NCBI GenBank assembly: GCA_016931955.1 | Contig: JAFGDV010000037.1 | Coordinates: forward strand, 1 to 34,585 | Source: Candidatus Altarchaeota archaeon | Lineage (GTDB): Archaea; Altiarchaeota; Altiarchaeia; IMC4; QMZM01 | Reading direction: 5' to 3' | Length of the DNA: 34,585 bases | In this document: piece by piece, positions 17,512 through 26,574 of the stretch | How positions within the stretch are numbered: position 1 is the stretch's first letter | Layout: each line of letters opens with the position of its first letter | Translations under genes and position numbers: made by a program | The notes under the pieces: generated by a model | The model's database searches: none | What the model was told of the DNA's origin: nothing | The model's input: the letters and a program-made list of their open reading frames with translations, nothing else

Positions 17512-17958
17512 ATGGATCTGAAAAGCATCCTCCTCTCACTTTTAATACTAGTCTTCATAGTCTCCGCAGAAGAAGGAAGTGGAAACCTATCCTCGTTTGA
17601 GGTCATCGACATAATGAATGCCTTCCTCATACTTGTCTGCTCAATATTCGTTTTTGCAATCGTTGGGACGCTGAGGAATCGAAGACTGCTTGAACTTGTA
17701 CGGTCCGCTCACTTCTTTAAGATAAAGAGGGTCATAACCGCATGGACGTTGTTTGGCTCTGCAGTGCTCCTCTATGCTCTAATCGAGATACTGTTCGCCT
17801 TTAAGGTAATAGACGACGTTGTCATCTACAAAGTCATGAAAACAATCTTCGGTGTTTTATTTGCTGCGGGATTGTTCATACAATATGTTGTGGTCTTGAA
17901 GTACGTAAAGCAGGCCGCTAGGAAAACAACAACTGAAGACAAAGAGAAGAAGGGCTGA
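17512..17958 (+). CDS. Small integral membrane protein, unknown function
   Basis: Several hydrophobic helices, basic C-terminus; TATA-like ttatata about 36 nt upstream. Confidence 0.6.
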   Translation: MDLKSILLSLLILVFIVSAEEGSGNLSSFEVIDIMNAFLILVCSIFVFAIVGTLRNRRLLELVRSAHFFKIKRVITAWTLFGSAVLLYALIEILFAFKVIDDVVIYKVMKTIFGVLFAAGLFIQYVVVLKYVKQAARKTTTEDKEKKG

Positions 17959-17960
17959 GC

Positions 17961-17972
17961 TAGTATATATCC
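17961..17972 (+). promoter_or_regulatory. TATA-type promoter for hisC (tagtatatatcc)
   Basis: AGTATATATCC about 30-35 nt upstream of the hisC ATG (17998); same word upstream of tRNA-Pro and the PAC2 gene. Confidence 0.6.
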
Positions 17973-17997
17973 TCTATTTCTAAAATACTTTACTGCA

Positions 17998-19032
17998 ATG
18001 GATTATGGTTATGTGAACCCCTGGATTGAGGACATAGAATCCTACATCCCCGGGCAGACAATCGAAGGATGCATCAAGCTGGCGTCCAACGAAAATAGCT
18101 ATGGTCCCTCCCCGAGGGTTCTGAAGGCGATAGCACAGGCCAGTTCTTCACTGAATAGGTATCCCTACAAGGATGATGCTGTTCGAGAAAAAACAGCTCA
18201 ATACTGTAATGTAAAGAGAGATAACATCATACTAGGGAACGGCTCAGACGAGTTGATCGACTTAGTGGTGAAGACATTCAAGGGAGCGATTCTCTCCGTT
18301 TATCCGACATTCGCCACCTACCGGATCTCTTCGCAGATATCCAACAGGGAATACATTGAAGTTAGGCTTAATCCTGATCTATCCTTCCCCCTAGAAGAAT
18401 TCATCTCGAATTCAAGGAAGGCTGACATACTCTTTGTCTGTTCCCCCAACAACCCGACTGGGATGGTTCTCCCTGAGAAGGGGCTCAGGGAAATACTGGA
18501 CGAGGGGAAGATAACAGTTATTGATGAAGCCTACTTTGAATTCTATGGTAAGACAGCTGTTAAACTGCTTGATGACTATGATAACCTCATCGTTTTAAGG
18601 ACATTCGCCAAGGCGTTTGCTTTAGCCGGCCTGAGGATGGGTTACATAGTCGCCAATCCCACAATCACAGGGTTGCTCTACAAGGTGAAGCCACCCTTTA
18701 ATGTGAACTCCCTCGCCCAGGAGGCTGCCCTAGCAGCCCTAGATGACACCCAATACATGAAGTCAACAGTCAACAAGATCGTCGAAGACAGGGAATTTAT
18801 CTATAATAAAATCTCTGAGATGTTCAAGGCCTTCAAATCCCACGCCAACTTCATCCTAGTAGATACTACCCCCCTAAGTTCGGATGAATTTTATGGGAGG
18901 CTTCTGGAGAAAAAAATCATAGTCCGCAACCTCAAAAGATTTACGGGCTTCAGGGGAGAATACTGTAGGATAAGCATAGGCACGACAGGAGAAAACAGAA
19001 AACTTATCAAAGCAGTAAGCGAACTCTGCTAG
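17998..19032 (+). CDS. hisC: Histidinol-phosphate aminotransferase
   Basis: Fold-type I aminotransferase: LASNENSYGPSP, GNGSDELIDLV, CSPNNPTGMVL, RTFAKAFALAGLRMGY. Confidence 0.9.
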   Translation: MDYGYVNPWIEDIESYIPGQTIEGCIKLASNENSYGPSPRVLKAIAQASSSLNRYPYKDDAVREKTAQYCNVKRDNIILGNGSDELIDLVVKTFKGAILSVYPTFATYRISSQISNREYIEVRLNPDLSFPLEEFISNSRKADILFVCSPNNPTGMVLPEKGLREILDEGKITVIDEAYFEFYGKTAVKLLDDYDNLIVLRTFAKAFALAGLRMGYIVANPTITGLLYKVKPPFNVNSLAQEAALAALDDTQYMKSTVNKIVEDREFIYNKISEMFKAFKSHANFILVDTTPLSSDEFYGRLLEKKIIVRNLKRFTGFRGEYCRISIGTTGENRKLIKAVSELC

Positions 19033-19042
19033 TATATATCCC
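19031..19042 (+). promoter_or_regulatory. TATA-type promoter for tRNA-Pro (agtatatatccc)
   Basis: About 35 nt upstream of the tRNA 5' end. Confidence 0.6.
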
Positions 19043-19071
19043 CCAGTTACCATATCCTTTATCGTCGATTT

Positions 19072-19146
19072 GGGACCGTAGGGTAGCTTGGCTTATCCTT
19101 CCAGCTTTGGGAGCTGGTGACCCGAGTTCGAATCTCGGCGGTCCCA
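19072..19146 (+). tRNA. tRNA-Pro (anticodon TGG)
   Basis: Hand fold: acceptor GGGACCG/CGGTCCC, anticodon stem CCAGC/GCTGG with loop TTTGGGA, T-arm CGAG-TTCGAAT-CTCG, discriminator A. Confidence 0.93.
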
Positions 19147-19592
19147 CTACCACCTTTTTCTTAGAAAGAAAAACGTGGACGAAAAAGAAAGGAATCTGCC
19201 GAAGGCAGATTCTTAGGGTTGATAAGGGCATACCTGCCCTTATGTGTCGAATCTCGGCGGTCCCATAGCCCTTTTCTCTAGGAAAGAAAAGTGCTATCAT
19301 CAGCAAGATGCTAAGCATCTTGTCTGAGTTGAGGCCAACAGACCTCATCATCCCCAAAGAAACGGAAATTCGCTTCGAGAATTCTTAGGGTTGATAAGGG
19401 CATTTGATGCCCTTATTTCGGGATCTCAGCGGTCCCATTGCCTTCAGCCTTTCTTTTCCGTGAGCGCAAAATCTCCGATTTTGGCGCCCAAAACTGCTAC
19501 AGCAGTTTGACGGAAAACGTGGACGAAAAAGAAAGGAATCTGCCGAAGGCAGATTCTTAGGGTTGATAAGGGCACAAGGTGCCCTTATGTTG
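19147..19592. repeat. tRNA-Pro-adjacent array of degenerate units: conserved core TTCTTAGGGTTGATAAGGGCA-N-TGCCCTTAT x3 (172-bp spacing), two extra tRNA 3'-end copies, many hairpins
   Basis: Core 'tcttagg' at 19211, 19383 and 19555; tRNA 3'-end copies at 19247-19265 (19/19 nt) and 19418-19437 (degenerate); hairpins read directly. Confidence 0.9.
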
Positions 19593-20630
19593 TTATCTAT
19601 TTGTCTCCTCGTTGTTTGTTATCTTTTGGATGTTCAGTCCCATGTAGACTGCGCATAGGAGCCCTATTATTAGGGGCAGCAGGAAGAGGCAGAATCTGTT
19701 TATTATTGTTGCTGCGGCTGCGGTGGCTTCAAGCATCTTTGGCTGTGCTATCAGTATGTATAATGCGGTGCTTGAACTCTCCCACACGCCTAATGCCCCG
19801 GGCATGAGCGGGAGAAAAGAGATGCCTGCGACAGTAGTTTCAACGATTAAAACAGTTGAGAACTCTATGGAGACACCAAGGGCAGTGAATATGAGGTATG
19901 TTCGCAGCATTCTCAGCCCCCAGACTATTAGCGACATTATGGTTCCAAAGAACAGGATGTAGTTATCTAACATATGCAATCTGACGGCTTCGTTGAATTT
20001 TCCAGACATCTGGTCGAACTCGGGCAGCACCTCTGTTATGTGTTTTTTCAGGAAATGGATTCCTGAAAGCAGGGTGGCGATCCTTTTCATGCTCTTCAGG
20101 AAGATGTCCTTCCTCGTAACCAGTGTTATTACGACAGCGAACAGAAGCAGCAATATCATGGCAATCGTGGCGAGGAAGAGGGCGAATAGCATCGAAACAC
20201 CCTTCACATATGTGAGGTATATGGCTATTCCGCTGAGTAGGAACATTGGGACGATCTCGAGGAAAAGATCCACGAGGACGCTTGATGCTGCAGTGGTTAA
20301 TGGTAGGTTATCTGTCTTCGAGATTATGTAGGCCTTAACTGGTTCACCCCCAGCAAGACCTATTGGTGTTATGCCATTCATGAAGTATCCTACGAATGTT
20401 GCTGGCAGCAGATTGCGCATTGAGACGTTCGAGTGCCTTAGGACGAGGCGCCATTTAAATGAGGATACGATATTAGAGGTTAACTGTATTGTCAGGATTA
20501 ATAAAAGGTAACCTGGAGAGATCTTTTTTAACTCCTCCAGAAACTGGTCGAAATCAACAAGGTATAGTGTCAGAAACACCAGCAGCAAGCCGATAAGTGA
20601 GAGGAGAATTGCTTTACGTCGCATTTTCAC
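19593..20630 (-). CDS. Flippase-like/LPG-synthase TM-domain (UPF0104-type) membrane protein
   Basis: Multi-TM; NIVSSFKWRLVLR, GYFMNGITPIGLAGGEPVKAYIIS, PGALGVWESS motifs typical of the family. Confidence 0.8.
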   Translation of the reverse strand: MKMRRKAILLSLIGLLLVFLTLYLVDFDQFLEELKKISPGYLLLILTIQLTSNIVSSFKWRLVLRHSNVSMRNLLPATFVGYFMNGITPIGLAGGEPVKAYIISKTDNLPLTTAASSVLVDLFLEIVPMFLLSGIAIYLTYVKGVSMLFALFLATIAMILLLLFAVVITLVTRKDIFLKSMKRIATLLSGIHFLKKHITEVLPEFDQMSGKFNEAVRLHMLDNYILFFGTIMSLIVWGLRMLRTYLIFTALGVSIEFSTVLIVETTVAGISFLPLMPGALGVWESSSTALYILIAQPKMLEATAAAATIINRFCLFLLPLIIGLLCAVYMGLNIQKITNNEETNR

Positions 20631-21679
20631 ATAAGGGATTCATAGATCTTGACTAGTTTTTCGACAGATTTGTTGATGTCCCTCTTCTTAACCTCCTCCA
20701 ATGATTTTTCGCCGATTTCCTCCCTGATTCCATTATTCTCAAAGAGGTATCTGGTCTGTTCTATGAGTTTTTCTACTGTGTTGCAGGCGATGCCGCCTGA
20801 GCCCACGACCTCCATGAGCACTGGATTGTCTGAAATCAATACGGGTTTTTTGAAGAGCATGGCTTCTTGAGCTACTAATCCCTCAGTCTCGATGAGTGAC
20901 GGCATTAGGAGCATTGAGCACTCATTGAATGCCGCCAACTTGTCTTCATGATCTAAAAACTTGTAGAAGTGTATGTTATCCTTCTCATGTATCCTCTTCT
21001 CGAGTGTTCCTTTACCCACTATGACGAATTCTCGGTCGGGTATTTTCTCTGCCGCTTCTATCACCCAATTGATCCTCTTTGAGGCGTCTATTCTCCCCAG
21101 GTAGAAGGCGAATTCTCCCTTTATGCCGTATTTTTCCTTGAAGTTTATCCTAGGCTTGAGGTTTTCTATTGATTCTGAGGAGTTCATTCCGTTGGGGACT
21201 ACTTCAGCCCGCGCTTTAAGCCCCCTTTCCCTGTACATCTCCTTGGTGGCGTTTGTCTGGCAGACTACGACGTCGAATCTGTTGAAGAAGGATAAAACGT
21301 ACCACCAAGCAAGGTTCTGGAAGACTCGTGGTTGTTTGTGGCCGAACACGCCCTCCAGTAGGTGGTAGGGATGCAGGTGTGTTGTAGTGACCTTCTTTGC
21401 ATTTAGGAATGAGGAGTAGAGGCCAAGGGAATAGGCGGTATGAACGTGCATGATGTCCGCATCAACTTTTCTGAAGGTCGGCAATATGATGTCGTAGTCC
21501 CTCTGAAAGGGTGCGGGTATGTTGGGGAGGGATTTCACAGGGAAACTGTATTCTCTCGTGACCCTCCCTGTTAGGACTTCAATGTCCATGTGCTTCTGTA
21601 GTAAAGGTACAATGCTTTTGATGTAGGTGGTAACGCCATTAAACTGCTCGAATGTATCAGAAACCCATACTACTTTCAT
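20627..21679 (-). CDS. Glycosyltransferase, GT4-like family
   Basis: GVTTYIKSIVPLL, FYLGRIDASKRINWVIEAAEKI, LLMPSLIETEGLVAQEAMLFKKPVL. Confidence 0.88.
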   Translation of the reverse strand: MKVVWVSDTFEQFNGVTTYIKSIVPLLQKHMDIEVLTGRVTREYSFPVKSLPNIPAPFQRDYDIILPTFRKVDADIMHVHTAYSLGLYSSFLNAKKVTTTHLHPYHLLEGVFGHKQPRVFQNLAWWYVLSFFNRFDVVVCQTNATKEMYRERGLKARAEVVPNGMNSSESIENLKPRINFKEKYGIKGEFAFYLGRIDASKRINWVIEAAEKIPDREFVIVGKGTLEKRIHEKDNIHFYKFLDHEDKLAAFNECSMLLMPSLIETEGLVAQEAMLFKKPVLISDNPVLMEVVGSGGIACNTVEKLIEQTRYLFENNGIREEIGEKSLEEVKKRDINKSVEKLVKIYESLM

Positions 21680-21684
21680 CCTGC

Positions 21685-22968
21685 CTACTCCTCTCCCCCT
21701 TCTTCAACCTCGATGTCTTCTACGACCGGCGTAAACATGAAGTATTTTTCTACATACTTGCGCATCTCGTCGTCGGAGATGCAGGATCTACGGTCTTCTT
21801 CGTCGTAGAGCCTGTGGATATCATGGTATATCCGCATTATCCTCGGATCCTTTTTTTCGATTTTAATTTGTACGCCCATAAGTTCCTCTGCTATATCCTC
21901 AACCTTCTTTCGTATTACCTCCGTGCCTGAGGAGTCGCCTATCATAAGCCTCCGCTCCCCTCCAACAGACTCTGGGGGGAATGGCTCATATATCAACGGG
22001 TTCTTTATCACAGCCGCTGTATGTATCCCTGATTCGTGGGCGAAGACGTTTTTTCCAACAACTGCTTTGTTTCTTGGGACGAAGATTCGGGCTTCTTTTT
22101 CCATGAACCTGGCGAATTCGACAAGGCATTCTGTGTTGTATCTATCGAAGCCCTTGACCCTGTTGACGAAGAAGACTATTATCTTCTCAAGTTCGCTGTT
22201 TCCTGCCCTCTCGCCTATCCCTAAGAATGTCAGATTCGACCAGTTTGCGCCATACCAGTAGGCTGCAAGTGAATTGGATACTCCCATGCCGAAGTCATCG
22301 TGGATGTGGCTTTCTATGTTTTTGACGCCAATCCCTCGCAGGCTTTTGACAATCTCTGGAATACCGTAGGGTAGGTCTACTTCTGGGAAGGGCATCCCCA
22401 AGCCGAGGGTGTCGCATATTCTTATTATCGTATTCTTGTCCCGGGAAATTATCTCTTTTACTAGGGGGATTGTGAAGCCCTTGAAGTCAGATCTTGTGAT
22501 GTCTTCCAGGTGGCATCGAGCCCTGAGGTCGTGGTCTAATGCATAGTCAAGGGCTTTCAAGTAGTGCTCCATCGCATCTTCTTTGCTTTTGAATTCAATC
22601 TTGTCGAACAGGTGTATGTCTGACACGGACATTAGGATGCCCGTTTCATCTATTCCATCGAATCCAAGTATGATGTCTATGTCTTTTGTATTCGCTCTCG
22701 CCCAGGCAGTAACCTCTGGGTATTTGTATCCCCTGTCAAGCATTTCCCTGGCTACTGCTTTATCCCTGTCCTTGTAGAGGAAGCATTCGATCTTTTCGAT
22801 CCCGATCTTGTGCAGGTATTCGTAGACTTGGAGTTTTGTCTTCTTTGTCATGATGACTCCCGGCATCTGTGCCCCGTCTCTGATAGTGCTGTCGCTTATC
22901 CTTATCTCCTGTTTTAAGGGCAGCTCTACTTTTGGCATGTCATCATAGCTTCTGAACATTTCGTTCAC
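21685..22968 (-). CDS. HMGL/DRE-TIM acyltransferase; most like Re-citrate synthase within the isopropylmalate/homocitrate synthase superfamily
   Basis: RISDSTIRDGAQMPG, CHLEDITRSDFKGF, RICDTLGLGMPFPEVDLP, HIHDDFGMGVSNSLAAYWYGA, FLGIGERAGNSELE, ESGIHTAAV. Confidence 0.7.
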   Translation of the reverse strand: MNEMFRSYDDMPKVELPLKQEIRISDSTIRDGAQMPGVIMTKKTKLQVYEYLHKIGIEKIECFLYKDRDKAVAREMLDRGYKYPEVTAWARANTKDIDIILGFDGIDETGILMSVSDIHLFDKIEFKSKEDAMEHYLKALDYALDHDLRARCHLEDITRSDFKGFTIPLVKEIISRDKNTIIRICDTLGLGMPFPEVDLPYGIPEIVKSLRGIGVKNIESHIHDDFGMGVSNSLAAYWYGANWSNLTFLGIGERAGNSELEKIIVFFVNRVKGFDRYNTECLVEFARFMEKEARIFVPRNKAVVGKNVFAHESGIHTAAVIKNPLIYEPFPPESVGGERRLMIGDSSGTEVIRKKVEDIAEELMGVQIKIEKKDPRIMRIYHDIHRLYDEEDRRSCISDDEMRKYVEKYFMFTPVVEDIEVEEGGEE

Positions 22969-23006
22969 CTTTACTACTATTAATAATTGAGGTTGATAAA
23001 CTACAA

Positions 23007-23873
23007 CTATCTTTCAACTATTTTGACGAAGGCGTCGAATAGTGGTGTGTCGGTAGTCACAGAGAGGAAATTAACCCCTGCGTCATCACAGATCTTCCTC
23101 ACCCCCCCCATGTGTTGCTTGATCTTCTTTAGATACTGCTTCTTGAATTCTGGGCTAAGGTAGGTCCTCTCGCTTTCTGAACTCTCCATGTCTTCGAATT
23201 TTATGTCATCTGTCCACTTTAGCGTTATCTCCCCCGGATCAAGGGTCTGGACTAGGATAGCTTCCTTTGAGTATTTTGCTATCCGGTATATGGCATATTC
23301 TAGGGACTCCATGGGCTCGATGAAGTCGGAGATTATGACGATAAAGGACCTGGATTTTATCATTTTAGTATACTGCTCTATGCATCTTTCAAGGTTTGTC
23401 TGTCCCCCCTGTTTTGACTTATCAAGTATCTCAACCAGCCTGAAGAATTGCATCTTTCCCTTCTTGGGTTGCATAATATCGGTCACTCTGTTAGAAAACA
23501 AGGCGGCACCGAATTTCTCGTACCTGGCCACTGCTAAGTAGGCGAAGCCTACGGCGATGCTTCCCGCATAATCAAATTTCCTCATCCCAGAAACAGCGAA
23601 ATCCATGCTCGCACTGGAGTCAACTAGCAGGTGCAATATGAGGTCTTTTTCTTCCTCGAAGCGTCTTATGTAGAGCCTTTCAGTTCTCGCGTATACCCTC
23701 CAATCAATGGACCTGAAGTCGTCTCCTGGATAATATTCCCTGTAGTCGGCTATCTCTATGCCTCTGCCCTGCCTTATTGAGCGTCTGCTCCCCATGTAGA
23801 TGCTTGAGACCTTCTTTCTAGCTAGTAGGTCAAGTCTTTTGAGCTGGTCTAAAAAGGTGGAATCGACAGCCAC
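23007..23873 (-). CDS. DUF58 family protein (VWA-like fold)
   Basis: RSIRQGRGIEIADYREYYPGDDFRSIDWRVYAR...RRFEEEKDLILHLLVDSSASMDF. Confidence 0.92.
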   Translation of the reverse strand: MAVDSTFLDQLKRLDLLARKKVSSIYMGSRRSIRQGRGIEIADYREYYPGDDFRSIDWRVYARTERLYIRRFEEEKDLILHLLVDSSASMDFAVSGMRKFDYAGSIAVGFAYLAVARYEKFGAALFSNRVTDIMQPKKGKMQFFRLVEILDKSKQGGQTNLERCIEQYTKMIKSRSFIVIISDFIEPMESLEYAIYRIAKYSKEAILVQTLDPGEITLKWTDDIKFEDMESSESERTYLSPEFKKQYLKKIKQHMGGVRKICDDAGVNFLSVTTDTPLFDAFVKIVER

Positions 23874-23874
23874 T

Positions 23875-24957
23875 CTACAACCCCTTCAACATCTCAGTTA
23901 TGACGTCGTCTGTCGTTACACCCTTACGCTCTGATTCGAAATTCAGTATCAGCCTATGGCGCAGAACCGGATAAGCCATAGCCTTTATGTCTTCCCGGCT
24001 GACGTAATTCCTGCCGTTGATTAGTGCCCTAGCCTTTGCTGCTAGAACCAAACCTATTGTAGCCCTTGGCGATGCCCCATAGTCCAGGTATTTCTTCGCG
24101 ACGTCGCCTGAAATGGGCCTGGTCTTTGTCACAATAGACAGGGCGTACCTTTTTATCTCATCAGCGATGGGGACCTTACGCGTTAGTTCTTGGATTAGCA
24201 GTAGTTTATCCTTGCTCAGCGCTTTTGTTATCGCAGGCGTTGATCCTCCGGTGTATAGGTCGAGGATTCTGCCTTCGTCTTCGGGCTTTGGGTAGCCTAC
24301 AAGGATTTTAAGCAGGAATCTGTCAACCTGTGCCTCAGGTAGTGGATATGTTCCCTCCATCTCAATGGGGTTCTGTGTTGCCAAAACGATGAATGGATTA
24401 TCCAGTGGATAGGTGGATGTACCAACTGAGACCTGTTTCTCCTGCATGGCCTCCAATAATGCCGACTGCGTTTTTGGGGTTGCCCGGTTTATCTCATCAG
24501 CCAGCAGGATGTTTGTGAAAACCGGCCCCTTCTCGAACTTAAACACCTTCCTACCGTCGCGTTCCTCCACAACATAGGTCCCAGTTATGTCGGAAGGCAT
24601 CAGGTCGGGTGTACACTGTACTCTCTTAAAGTCTAGATCCATTATCCTCGATAGTGTACTTATCATCAGCGTCTTCCCCAGTCCGGGGAATCCCTCAAGG
24701 AGCGCATGGTTTTTCGTGAATATGGCAATGAGTATCTGCTCTATTACCTCCTCCTGTCCTGCTATGACGTTTCTTACCTCTTTTCGGATCTCATCGTATA
24801 TGTCCTTCATCTTGTGGTAGACTTCCTTGACTTCGTGTCTTTCGGAGGGCACATCCAAGAGGTTTACTGGTCTCCCCTGTCTTTCTTGTTCCCCTCTTAT
24901 GCTCTCTATCTCCGACCATATGCTCCCACCTATCTTTGTTTGTTGTTTGTCTCTCAT
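23875..24957 (-). CDS. MoxR-family AAA+ ATPase
   Basis: NVIAGQEEVIEQ, LEGFPGLGKTLM, LADEINRATPKTQSALLEAMQEKQVS, ATQNPIEMEGTYPLPEAQVDRFLLK. Confidence 0.93.
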   Translation of the reverse strand: MRDKQQTKIGGSIWSEIESIRGEQERQGRPVNLLDVPSERHEVKEVYHKMKDIYDEIRKEVRNVIAGQEEVIEQILIAIFTKNHALLEGFPGLGKTLMISTLSRIMDLDFKRVQCTPDLMPSDITGTYVVEERDGRKVFKFEKGPVFTNILLADEINRATPKTQSALLEAMQEKQVSVGTSTYPLDNPFIVLATQNPIEMEGTYPLPEAQVDRFLLKILVGYPKPEDEGRILDLYTGGSTPAITKALSKDKLLLIQELTRKVPIADEIKRYALSIVTKTRPISGDVAKKYLDYGASPRATIGLVLAAKARALINGRNYVSREDIKAMAYPVLRHRLILNFESERKGVTTDDVITEMLKGL

Positions 24958-24959
24958 TT

Positions 24960-25877
24960 CTATTCCTGCGTTATTTTTTGTAGTGATTGGAAGTAGGCCT
25001 TGATCAATTCCCTATACTCTACGGGGTCTTGTTCCGGGATTTCAGCTGATTTGCCCTTGAGGTCGCCAGCGAACTCTCCTTTTAGTCTCTCTTCGCCGAC
25101 GTCTTTGATCTCGATCTCTCCGCCATATTCTGGATGCATCTCCATGTCCATGTTTTTCCCGGCTATCTTCGCAGAGGATTCTTCACCGTATATGTCTGAG
25201 CCGCCTTCTTCTCCCGTTCCTCCGCCGAATCCGGGAATCGGTCCCTCGTTGACGCCAGGTAACTCTCCTCCAATATCCCCACCAACCATCTCGTCTTCTA
25301 CCTTGTGTTTTGTCTCGAATCTTTCGTCTTCGCTCGCATGGAAGCTGTCGTCTGGTTGTATGTCGAAGCCGGTGAAGTCTTCTATCCTGTCTATGAGGTC
25401 CTTGTCTATGAATCCTCTGAGGTTGAACCCTAGGTCTTCGATGTTTATAAAGTTTATGGAGAGAAAGACAAAAACCAAGACGATCGCTATTATGGCCCTG
25501 GACATTAGCTCGTTCGTGTTGAGGAAGGATGAATACCTCACATCATCCATCTTCTTAGAGACCTCCTTTATGAGGCTGTCGACGATTACATTATGGGTCC
25601 TTCTATTATCGTATGCCGTTTGCAGTCTCTCATCTAGTGCTGGGTAGCTTTTTATCACGGAGTTGATGAGGTTCAACTTATGTAGGCGATACATTAAACC
25701 TATTATGGCGTAGATGATTGCTGGGCAGGCTGCTATGATCGCAGCTATCCCGAACAACCTTAGGATTACTGCAAACACAAGGAAGACTATGAGTGAGTTG
25801 AGGATGGTACCTAGCAGGTTTATCTTGAACGCTAGCCTCTTAACCTCTGTCAGCCTTAGGATTATCGGGTCTTTCAT
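24960..25877 (-). CDS. Membrane protein with Gly-rich extracytoplasmic C-terminal region, unknown function
   Basis: Two N-terminal TM segments and one central TM. The ORF-track start (25952) overlaps the upstream gene; the ATG at 25877 (MKDPIILRLTEVKRLAFK) abuts its stop. Confidence 0.65.
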   Translation of the reverse strand: MKDPIILRLTEVKRLAFKINLLGTILNSLIVFLVFAVILRLFGIAAIIAACPAIIYAIIGLMYRLHKLNLINSVIKSYPALDERLQTAYDNRRTHNVIVDSLIKEVSKKMDDVRYSSFLNTNELMSRAIIAIVLVFVFLSINFINIEDLGFNLRGFIDKDLIDRIEDFTGFDIQPDDSFHASEDERFETKHKVEDEMVGGDIGGELPGVNEGPIPGFGGGTGEEGGSDIYGEESSAKIAGKNMDMEMHPEYGGEIEIKDVGEERLKGEFAGDLKGKSAEIPEQDPVEYRELIKAYFQSLQKITQE

Positions 25878-25878
25878 C

Positions 25879-26535
25879 TTAGGTCTTGATTTTATCTGCT
25901 TCTTCTTCGAATTTGATGATAATTGTTTGGAGTTCTTGGATGAGTTCTTCAAGCTCGTCTTTTTCTCCTTCGCAGGTTAGTTCTCCGCAGTCCAAGTCTT
26001 CTAGGGCCGTCATTGTCTCCTCAAGCTTGGAGGTTATGTTTTCTACGTATGTTTTCAGGCCTGCTACAGATTTTTTGCATTCTATGACCTTATTTTTTTC
26101 ATTGTTTAGGTTCATCTCTAAGAGATCTGAATCTTTTTCGCATATCCCCAGTTCCTGTTTTGTTGTTAGGTAGTCTGTTCTCCATTTGTCTCTGTCCTCT
26201 ACAGTGTCTGAGAGTTGATCCTGCAGTCCTTCCTTCTCTGTCTTTACTGTGGTGTAGTATCCCTCTAGTGATGTTTCCTTCTGTTTGCTCAGGTTTAGCT
26301 CGTTTATGATCTCTATCAGTGAGTTCTCTTTCTCTTGTAGTTCTAGGTCTTTTGCTTCTATCTCGGACTTTGTCTGGTTTAACTGGTCTTGGGCTTGCTC
26401 GAACATGTTCTTGAATTCTAGGTATTGTGCGTTGACCTTATGGTAGGTGTAGTCGCTGTAGAGCATGGTGCCTACCATCGCAGTCAACAGCAGGATTAGT
26501 AGGCCGAAAAATATGAAGTTCACGTCTTTCTTCAT
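25879..26535 (-). CDS. Membrane-anchored coiled-coil protein, unknown function
   Basis: One N-terminal TM followed by about 190 aa of heptad-like charged sequence. Confidence 0.7.
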   Translation of the reverse strand: MKKDVNFIFFGLLILLLTAMVGTMLYSDYTYHKVNAQYLEFKNMFEQAQDQLNQTKSEIEAKDLELQEKENSLIEIINELNLSKQKETSLEGYYTTVKTEKEGLQDQLSDTVEDRDKWRTDYLTTKQELGICEKDSDLLEMNLNNEKNKVIECKKSVAGLKTYVENITSKLEETMTALEDLDCGELTCEGEKDELEELIQELQTIIIKFEEEADKIKT

Positions 26536-26574
26536 TGGTTAGTTATTCGCATTTCAGACTGAAATACTTATCTC

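Noticed and set aside
19247-19265. Possible second tRNA after tRNA-Pro
   Set aside because: Only the 3' ~19 nt of the tRNA are present; there is no anticodon arm or 5' half.
19007-19357. 116-aa minus-strand ORF (contains GPPRFELGSPAPKAGRISQATLR)
   Set aside because: It is the antisense translation of the tRNA-Pro gene and the repeat region; a classic spurious ORF.
19147-19592. Complete integrated element with integrase at the tRNA
   Set aside because: No tyrosine recombinase or other mobile-element gene is present nearby; only short repeats and tRNA-tail copies. At most remnants or tiny non-autonomous elements.
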